Translations under genes and position numbers: made by a program
The notes under the pieces: model-generated
Told to the model about the DNA's origin: nothing
Seen by the model: the letters and a program-made list of their open reading frames with translations, nothing else
Database searches by the model: none
Source of the DNA: CAZKWG01 sp964615375
GTDB lineage: Bacteria > Myxococcota_A > UBA796 > CAZKWG01
Length of the DNA stretch: 64,000 bases
Assembly (NCBI GenBank): GCA_964615375.1
Contig: CAZTOW010000002.1
Span: 1-64,000 of the forward strand
Direction of reading: 5' to 3'
Shown: piece after piece, positions 58,710 through 64,000 of the stretch
Position numbering within the stretch: the first letter of the stretch is position 1
Layout of the letters: the number at the start of each line of letters is the position of its first letter

Positions 58710-60038
58710 TCAGAGCTCCTGGTCCAGGTTCAGCCTCGCCAGCACGTGGTTCTCGATCTGATGGCGAACGACCGACAGAGGAGCGTCGAGCTGCTTCGCC
58801 AGGCCGCTCAGGTCGTCCGCGTCCAGCTCACGTCGCCCGCCGAGCGCCTCCTGGATTCTATCGCGAGGCGCCATCCACTCCGCGGCGAAGGCGTTGGCCA
58901 CCGAGGCGCGCCCCTTGAGGTGTGGCGCGAAGGCCACGGCGCCAGAACGCTGGGGAGAGAACAACACCGGGTGGAGATCGCGCAGGGTGTGGAAGCGGGA
59001 GCTCCGACGCCCACAGAGCCGACGCGCGCTCCCGTCCTTTCGCCAGGCGACCCAGGAAGAGCGCTCGGAGAGCGAGGGCTCTTCCACGCCTTGGAGATCC
59101 AGCGTCCTGGGCATCGGCGTGGAAGAGAGCTCGCGAAGTGCCGCACGGAGCGCTCTCGCCTGCCGCCAGCCCACCTGCCACGCGGGCTCACCCCAGAGAG
59201 CCTGACCCGGCTCCGCGACGCGATCCCGGAGGCGAAGGCGCAGATCCGCCTGAGGGTCCTGCGGAGCGTCCGCGAGCTCCTCCGCCATCCTCAGGGCCGG
59301 GAGCGTGGGCGCCCTCCAGTCTGACGGATCGGCCAGCGTGAGCGCGGCCTCCACCAGCACGTCGGGGCCGGGGAGCGCGAGCAGGGCCTGCGTGAGCCCC
59401 TCGTCCTCGGCACCGGGGAGCGCGCCGAGGGCCGACAGGCGGCGGTAGGCGCGGTGCCCCTGGGTCCCCGGGACCGTCGCGTCTCGCCACAGCCCCCGCA
59501 GCCGCTCGACGCGCAGAGAGGCTGGGCAACGCTCCTCCAGACGGGCAAGGACACTCTCGACGAATTCCCGAAGTCGCTCCCGCGTCGCATGTAAGGGGAC
59601 GACCTCGTCACACGGGCAGAGGAAGCGCACCAGCCCCGGAGCGTTGGGCGCGTCTGCGCGCGCGCGCACACGAAGGCCGTCCTCGGATTCACGATGGAGC
59701 TCGACCTTCGGGAGCGGCACGCCGCCGCCCGTGAGCTCGAGCGCGTGCGCCCTGCGCCAGCGGTACTGCGCGACCCGTGGGGCGTCCGCCGAGGGAGGTG
59801 AGCGCCAGCCATAGAGCGCGTTCCCCCAGATGGCGACGAGCCGCTCCGCCAGGAAGATCGCCGGAGCGTTGACGTGGTCCCGCGTCGACCGCGTCTTGAG
59901 ATCCTCGAGGTGCGTCAGGGTCAGACCGCCGGCCTCCTCGACCTCCATCCGCAACAGGCTGGCGGTGGCGAGCTCCTCCAGAGGCTGCCCCTCGCCCTCC
60001 CCCGTAGAGGCCGGCTCCCAGGAGATCTTCAGGGCCAA
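58710..60038 (-). CDS. ImmA/IrrE-like protein with degenerate metal site
   Basis: This 442-residue protein starts at a TTG that lies inside the end of the preceding gene (10-base overlap, GGGAG upstream). The C-terminal 80 residues (VANAFAAEWMAPRDRI, then DLSGLAKQLDAPLSVVRHQIENH) match the post-catalytic half of ImmA/IrrE (COG2856) domains, where ANxFAAxxLxP is typical. The HExxH zinc motif that should precede it is not present; the corresponding segment reads RFHTLRDLHPVLFS. The N-terminal 330 residues are not recognised. It may be a non-catalytic regulator; relatives usually cut repressors in mobile elements and toxin-antitoxin systems. Confidence 0.55.
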   Translation of the reverse strand: MALKISWEPASTGEGEGQPLEELATASLLRMEVEEAGGLTLTHLEDLKTRSTRDHVNAPAIFLAERLVAIWGNALYGWRSPPSADAPRVAQYRWRRAHALELTGGGVPLPKVELHRESEDGLRVRARADAPNAPGLVRFLCPCDEVVPLHATRERLREFVESVLARLEERCPASLRVERLRGLWRDATVPGTQGHRAYRRLSALGALPGAEDEGLTQALLALPGPDVLVEAALTLADPSDWRAPTLPALRMAEELADAPQDPQADLRLRLRDRVAEPGQALWGEPAWQVGWRQARALRAALRELSSTPMPRTLDLQGVEEPSLSERSSWVAWRKDGSARRLCGRRSSRFHTLRDLHPVLFSPQRSGAVAFAPHLKGRASVANAFAAEWMAPRDRIQEALGGRRELDADDLSGLAKQLDAPLSVVRHQIENHVLARLNLDQEL

Positions 60039-60406
60039 AGCTGCTCCCAGACCCCGATGGGCATCTTGGAGTCGTGCCGATCGAGAGAGATGGGGTAGGC
60101 GTGGTACTCACCGGTCTCCTGGTTGCTCAGGCGCGCCTCCCAGACCACCTCGCCATGCGCTCCGAAGGGATCTCGCCCCCACAGGATCGTGGGCCAGCCA
60201 CCGCGACGCTCCGCGGAGCACCATCCACGCGCGATGGCCCGCTCCAGCGCCCCGGGGCTCCCGGCCTCGGGCTTGAAGACGGCCATGACCTCGTCGTCCG
60301 AGATCGCGGGAGGACAGGGCGTGCGATCATCCTTGGGGTGCGCGGGCGCCCCCCAGCGCGTGTTGCGCAGCTTGTGCTGAGGATGTCCGCGGTAGGCCGG
60401 GTTCAT
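60029..60406 (-). CDS. Conserved-looking small protein upstream of the ImmA-like gene
   Basis: This 125-residue cytoplasmic protein has motifs such as GHPQHKLRNTRWGAPAHP, ERAIARGWCSAERRGGWP and ARLSNQETGEYHAYPISLDR. No family was recognised and there is no signal peptide. ATG 60406 is preferred to a TTG two codons upstream. It overlaps the ImmA-like gene by 10 bases, so the pair is translationally coupled. It follows the S37 peptidase stop by 2 bases. If the ImmA-like protein is a regulator, this could be its partner, in the manner of toxin-antitoxin pairs; the size fits but the sequence does not decide. Confidence 0.6.
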   Translation of the reverse strand: MNPAYRGHPQHKLRNTRWGAPAHPKDDRTPCPPAISDDEVMAVFKPEAGSPGALERAIARGWCSAERRGGWPTILWGRDPFGAHGEVVWEARLSNQETGEYHAYPISLDRHDSKMPIGVWEQLWP

Positions 60407-60408
60407 GG

Positions 60409-61812
60409 TCAAGGCCCTAGCCGACGCCGCGGGTCGTGTCGAGCCGCGGCCCGCCCCAGCAGCTCCGGCTCCGGGGGCGGCGTCCGCCGGGCGGCGCTGG
60501 TGTCCACCTCCACCCCGCTCCAGCGGGACACCGCGTCCCAGGCGATGGCCTGGTCCTCGGCGCTCAGCATGGCGATGTTCGCGCCGTGGTTGGCGCCGGG
60601 GGCGTCGAGGCGGAAGCTGTCCACGGCGCCGTCGGGCGTGATCCCGCGCACGGTCCAGGGGTCCTGCTCGCCGTAGATGAGGAGGATCTCGCTGCCCTCG
60701 GAGACCACCCAGTCCTCGGCGGCGCGCACCACGGATCCATCGTAGGTGGGGATCTCGTCGGTGGGCAGAAGGCCCGCGACGTCGTCCGGGTCCACCGTGA
60801 GCAGATCATCGATGTCGTCGTATGGGACCGTGGGGTAGCCGAGCTCGGCGGCGGACTGGTAAAAGTAGGGGCTGTAGTAGGCGAGGGTCTGGTCGCTGTA
60901 CCAGTAGGGCGTGCCCACCCAGTCCAGGAACCAGGGCCAGACCACGCTCATGTCCTCGGGGTCGGCGGGCAGGGCCTCGCAGTCGCCGTCGTACTGCCAG
61001 AAGCCCCAGGGCAGCTCGGCCACGGAGGTCTGGAACGCATAGTCGGGCCCGGCGAGGTCGAAGGTCTGCTCCACGGTGGAGCCCTGGATGACCAGGTCCG
61101 CGGTGAGGTCCTCGGCGTGCCCCAGCAGCCCGCGCTGGAGGGCGAGGAGCTTCGCCCGGCACTCCGCCGAGCCCTGGCTGTCGAAGAAGGTCGAGAACGC
61201 GCCGTCGGCGTCGTCCGGGTAGCCCTGCAGCAGCGGCGCCACGTAGGCCACCGTCCCGTCCACGTCCGTGGGGTAGTGCGCCCGGTAGAAGAGCGCGGTC
61301 ATGCCGTCCTTGCTGGCGCCGGTGGAGATCCAGCGGCCGGTGTAGATCGGCTTGAGCGCGCTGGTGATGGCGTGCAGGTCATCCGACTGCTGCTGGACCC
61401 GGAGCAGGCTCCAGTCGGGCTCGTCGGGCGCGCTGTCGGCGAAGAAGCGGTGCTCGACGTTGATCCGGTTGCCGCCCAATACCCAGGAGAGCTCGTTGTC
61501 CGACCCCGACCAGTTGTTGTAGTAGCCGCGCGTGTTCAGCACCACCGGCGCGTCGGCGTCGCGGTGGAGCACGCTCACCCACTGCTGGAAGGTCGGGCCG
61601 TCCGGATCGGCGTGATCCATGGGCTGCTCGAAGGCCAGCACGTAGAAGCGCGTGTCGGGGGTGCTGGCCTCCGCCTCCCAGGCCTCCACCACGCCCTCGA
61701 GCTCGGAGAGCTGGGCCAGCACGTCCTCGACGCCCGTGTCCCCGGTCTCGGTGGGCTTGTCCGTCGGGCAGGCGACCAGCAGGGGGAGCAGCGAGAGCAG
61801 CATCGCGCGCAT
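60409..61812 (-). CDS. S37-family tripeptidyl aminopeptidase-like lipoprotein
   Basis: This 467-residue exported peptidase has a lipoprotein signal (MRAMLLSLLPLLVACPTD, Cys15). It shows the alpha/beta-hydrolase landmarks of S37 proline-specific (tri)peptidyl aminopeptidases: the EHRFF strand, then the nucleophile elbow STGASKDGMTALF, and later ILLIYGEQDPW with an acid. A histidine in GANHGANI completes the triad. ATG 61812 is chosen over 61815 because GGAGG lies 5 bases upstream; a TTG at 61824 also exists. The C-terminal tail (AARHDPRRRLGP) is basic. The likely role is digestion of peptides released at the cell surface. Confidence 0.85.
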   Translation of the reverse strand: MRAMLLSLLPLLVACPTDKPTETGDTGVEDVLAQLSELEGVVEAWEAEASTPDTRFYVLAFEQPMDHADPDGPTFQQWVSVLHRDADAPVVLNTRGYYNNWSGSDNELSWVLGGNRINVEHRFFADSAPDEPDWSLLRVQQQSDDLHAITSALKPIYTGRWISTGASKDGMTALFYRAHYPTDVDGTVAYVAPLLQGYPDDADGAFSTFFDSQGSAECRAKLLALQRGLLGHAEDLTADLVIQGSTVEQTFDLAGPDYAFQTSVAELPWGFWQYDGDCEALPADPEDMSVVWPWFLDWVGTPYWYSDQTLAYYSPYFYQSAAELGYPTVPYDDIDDLLTVDPDDVAGLLPTDEIPTYDGSVVRAAEDWVVSEGSEILLIYGEQDPWTVRGITPDGAVDSFRLDAPGANHGANIAMLSAEDQAIAWDAVSRWSGVEVDTSAARRTPPPEPELLGRAAARHDPRRRLGP

Positions 61813-61833
61813 CATGACCTCCAAGGGTGATCT

Positions 61834-62811
61834 TCAGCCCGCCTTCTGCCCCCACAACGCGCAGCCGGGGCCCTCGCACTCGCCGGCTCCCTCCACCTGC
61901 AGCGTGGTGTGGGCGACGCGGAAGCGCTCCTTCAGCAGGCCCTCGGCGCGCTCGCGGAGCTGGCGAGCGGAGACCCCGGGGGCGGCGACGAGGTGGGCCG
62001 AGAGCACCGCCGCCTGCCCGTCCAGGGTCCAGACGTGCAGGTCGTGGACGTCGGCCATGCCGTCGACCTTCAGCAGCACGCCGCGCACGGTGGCCTCGTC
62101 GGCGCCCGGGGGGGCGAACTGCAGCAGCACACGCGCCGCGTCCCGCACCAGCCCCACCGAGCCCCACAGCACGAGGCCGGCGATGAACAGGGAGACGATG
62201 GGGTCGGCCACGCTCACGCCCCGCCACAGGAAGACGGCGGAGACCATCGCGCCCACGCTGCCCAGCGCGTCCGAGATCATGTGCAGCAGGGCGCCGCGGA
62301 TGTTCAGGTTCTCCCGGTCTCCCCGGGCCAGGGCGACGGCGCTCCCCACGTTGATGATCAGGCCCACGGCCCCGGCGACGAAGACCGGCCAGGCGGCGAT
62401 GGCCGGGGGCTCGCCGACCAGGCGATCCACCGCCTCGTGGAGGATGAAGCCGCAGGCCACCAGGAGCGCGAGCCCGTTGGTGAAGGCCCCCAGCGTCTCC
62501 GCCCGCAGCCAGCCGTAGGAGCGCCCCGGCGAGGCCGCCCGCGCCGCAAGCTGCGAGGCCCCGAGCGCCAGCATCAGCGCGCCCACGTCGCCCACCATGT
62601 GCGCGGCGTCCGAGAGCAGGGCCAGCGAGCCCGTGTACAGCCCGAGGGCCAGCTCCACCACCAGGAAGGCCCCGTTCAGCGCCAGCGCCACCCGCAGCGC
62701 CCGGCGCGAGCCCTCGCCGCTCCGCGCCCGGTGCGCGTGATCATGACCATGGCCATGGCCATGGTCATGGTCATGTCCGTGGCTGTGCCCGTGGCTGTGA
62801 TCGTGCGGCAT
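61834..62811 (-). CDS. Cation diffusion facilitator (CDF) metal transporter
   Basis: This 325-residue inner-membrane antiporter exports Zn, Co, Cd or similar ions in exchange for protons. The N-terminal cytoplasmic tail is His-rich (HSHGHSHGHDHDHGHGHG), a metal-binding feature of this family. About six membrane helices follow, with HMVGDVGALML, the metal-site motif DAAHM in helix 2 and HMISDALGSVG (HxxxD) in helix 5. The C-terminal domain (VHDLHVWTLDGQAAVLSAH) is the cytoplasmic dimerisation module. ATG 62811 is the start. A longer frame upstream is discounted because the ATG sits at the canonical His-rich tail. Confidence 0.92.
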   Translation of the reverse strand: MPHDHSHGHSHGHDHDHGHGHGHDHAHRARSGEGSRRALRVALALNGAFLVVELALGLYTGSLALLSDAAHMVGDVGALMLALGASQLAARAASPGRSYGWLRAETLGAFTNGLALLVACGFILHEAVDRLVGEPPAIAAWPVFVAGAVGLIINVGSAVALARGDRENLNIRGALLHMISDALGSVGAMVSAVFLWRGVSVADPIVSLFIAGLVLWGSVGLVRDAARVLLQFAPPGADEATVRGVLLKVDGMADVHDLHVWTLDGQAAVLSAHLVAAPGVSARQLRERAEGLLKERFRVAHTTLQVEGAGECEGPGCALWGQKAG

Positions 62812-62846
62812 CTCGGCTCGGCTCCTCCCCGCTCTCCCTGACGCGC

Positions 62847-64000
62847 TCACCAGGAGTAGATCACGGCGTCCACGTTGGTCCTGCCATAACCCCAGACCTT
62901 CCAGCGGACGACCCCGGCCCCGAGCTCGGACGGCGTGAACTTGATGCGCGTGGCGGCGTACTGGGTGAGGAAGTCGTCGGTGGTGGCGGCGCTCTCGGGG
63001 GCGAAGTCGCCGGCCGTGACGTTGACCGTCAGCTCGGAGTCGCCCTCCTCCCAGGCCAGCGTGCCCACGACCTTGTCCTCCTCCAGCCCGTCGAGGCCCT
63101 GCATCTCGACGACCAGGGTGGCGGTGACCTCGGTGTCGATGGGGACCTCCCCGGGCACCAGATCCGCCCAGAGGATGCCCTTGCCGTCGGCCCCGCGCGC
63201 CTCCAGGTAGGCCGCGGCGGAGAAGGCGGCGGCGTGGTCGGCCTCGCTGGTGGCCTCGACGAGCTCGCCCAGCTCGCAGACGCTCGCCAGATCGCCCGTG
63301 CAGCCGTCCTCGGCCTCCACCCACAGCAGCTGGTGGCCGTCGAAGAAGTCGAAGAGGGCCTGCCCCGTGTAGCCCCAGGGCACCTGCGGCCACTTCGACT
63401 GGGTGTGATAGTAGGGCGCGGGCGAGGGGTGGTCGAGGTCGTGCTCGAACCAGTTGACCCCCTCGGGCGTGTACGTCTCCTCGAGCGCGCTGATGAGCGA
63501 GCGCGGCTGCCCCGGGCTGTTGAGCGTGTCCTGGGTGTTCCAGGTCACGGCGATGGGCACGCGGTAGCCCAGGTCGCTGATGATCGTCTCAGCAGACGCG
63601 GCGGCGAAGCGGTCGTAGGCCTCGGTCGGCTCGCCCGCGTCGTCGAAGGGCGCGCCGCCGAAGACGTCCCTCGGGGCCTCGGGCGAGGTCTCGTAGTAGA
63701 GGAACATCGAGCTGGGCGCGGAGTCGCTCACGATCCCGGAGAAGCCGCCGTAGCGGTTCGTGACGTGGATGGCGGCGCCCCCGCCGGCCGAGGTGCCCCA
63801 GGCGTAGCGCTCGCCCGAGGCCGGGTAGCCCGCGTCACCGGCGAGCACGAAGTCCAGCATGCGCTCCACGTTGACGTAGCCCCAGCGCTCGCCCGGCTCG
63901 ACCGGGTCTTCGTCGCCCAGCCCGGTCCAGTAGTCGCACCAGTCGTTGCGCGGGATGAGGATGGCCCAGCCCCGGCGAATCGCGGCCACCACCGGGAGGA
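62847..64000 (-). CDS. Secreted alpha/beta-hydrolase-like protein (5' end outside window)
   Basis: At least 384 codons are visible; the reading frame continues through the right edge without a stop, so the start lies beyond the window. An alpha/beta-hydrolase pattern is visible: WAILIPRNDWCDYW, nucleophile elbow YAWGTSAGGGAAIH, IVSDSAPSS, then DLDHPSPAPYYHTQ and a C-terminal beta-sandwich domain ending KVWGYGRTNVDAVIYSW. The elbow G-T-S-A-G-G fits an esterase, peptidase or depolymerase-type serine hydrolase. Together with the S37 enzyme it adds to the secreted degradative repertoire of the organism. The substrate is unknown. Confidence 0.75.
   Translation of the reverse strand, partial: LPVVAAIRRGWAILIPRNDWCDYWTGLGDEDPVEPGERWGYVNVERMLDFVLAGDAGYPASGERYAWGTSAGGGAAIHVTNRYGGFSGIVSDSAPSSMFLYYETSPEAPRDVFGGAPFDDAGEPTEAYDRFAAASAETIISDLGYRVPIAVTWNTQDTLNSPGQPRSLISALEETYTPEGVNWFEHDLDHPSPAPYYHTQSKWPQVPWGYTGQALFDFFDGHQLLWVEAEDGCTGDLASVCELGELVEATSEADHAAAFSAAAYLEARGADGKGILWADLVPGEVPIDTEVTATLVVEMQGLDGLEEDKVVGTLAWEEGDSELTVNVTAGDFAPESAATTDDFLTQYAATRIKFTPSELGAGVVRWKVWGYGRTNVDAVIYSW

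Overview
The window is very GC-rich and almost fully coding, and it looks like the chromosome of a member of the Myxococcota (predatory or social deltaproteobacteria-type). The lineage call rests on four things: a secreted metalloprotease with a CxC plus hydrophobic plus Arg-rich C-terminal tail resembling MYXO-CTERM (34058-37039), MopE/Stigma-type DxDxDG calcium-motif proteins (40286-42085, 50037-51536), large cyclase/ATPase/TPR and kinase/FGE-sulfatase fusion proteins, and an unusually large number of small secreted or lipoprotein genes. No rRNA, tRNA, CRISPR array or intact transposase was seen.

Layout. 1-10.5 kb: a hexamer repeat array, class III alcohol dehydrogenase, a double GNAT protein, a cdd-punA nucleoside salvage pair, a 1362-residue cyclase/ATPase/TPR signalling protein, a membrane protein, a MITE-like repeat, and a C39-peptidase/GH19 protein. 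10.6-21 kb: one regulatory and export locus. TolC, a histidine kinase and a sigma54 response regulator run leftwards. HlyD, two ABC ATPases and two ABC-2 permeases run rightwards. Both transcription units begin at full-consensus sigma54 promoters (14563-14579 minus, 15843-15859 plus), separated by a 1.25-kb block of GATGTC-type hexamers with hairpins arranged as a large inverted repeat. I infer a self-contained, sigma54-switched drug/lipid efflux module.

21-29.6 kb: an accessory island. It carries two copies of a cassette A-B-C-D, where A and B are small predicted beta-rich proteins, C has a conserved roughly 100-residue N-terminus joined to a variable zincin-metallopeptidase half, and D is secreted or lipid-anchored. 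An AAA-ATPase/PD-(D/E)XK protein is divergent from copy 2, and copy 1 retains a fossil of that ATPase. A third cassette at 40.3-45.8 kb has the same A and B but a right-handed beta-helix protein as C and an FG-GAP lipoprotein as D. The island is full of small repeats, including a MITE-like element whose empty site is also in the window. This cassette family is the best candidate here for an undescribed system; its function is unknown, and a modular effector or exported-structure role is inference.

29.8-47.7 kb: a kinase-FGE protein, lipoproteins, a 51-residue Cys-containing peptide next to a cupin protein, the M36-like protease, two paralogous lipoproteins (37147 and 45987), an M19-like hydrolase and an aminoglycoside-phosphotransferase-fold protein. 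47.7-58.7 kb: two paralogous operons encoding a membrane-anchored helical protein and a J-like protein lacking HPD. The second also encodes tryptophan 2,3-dioxygenase and an atypical 815-residue Hsp70. Between and beside them lie a MopE-like lipoprotein and a multicopper oxidase/cytochrome c lipoprotein pair. 58.7-64 kb: a degenerate ImmA/IrrE-like protein and its partner, an S37 peptidase lipoprotein, a CDF cation transporter, and a hydrolase that runs off the right edge.

Translational coupling by 4-base ATGA or GTGA overlaps is pervasive and was used to fix many start codons. Functional names come from motif recognition by eye, not from database searches.
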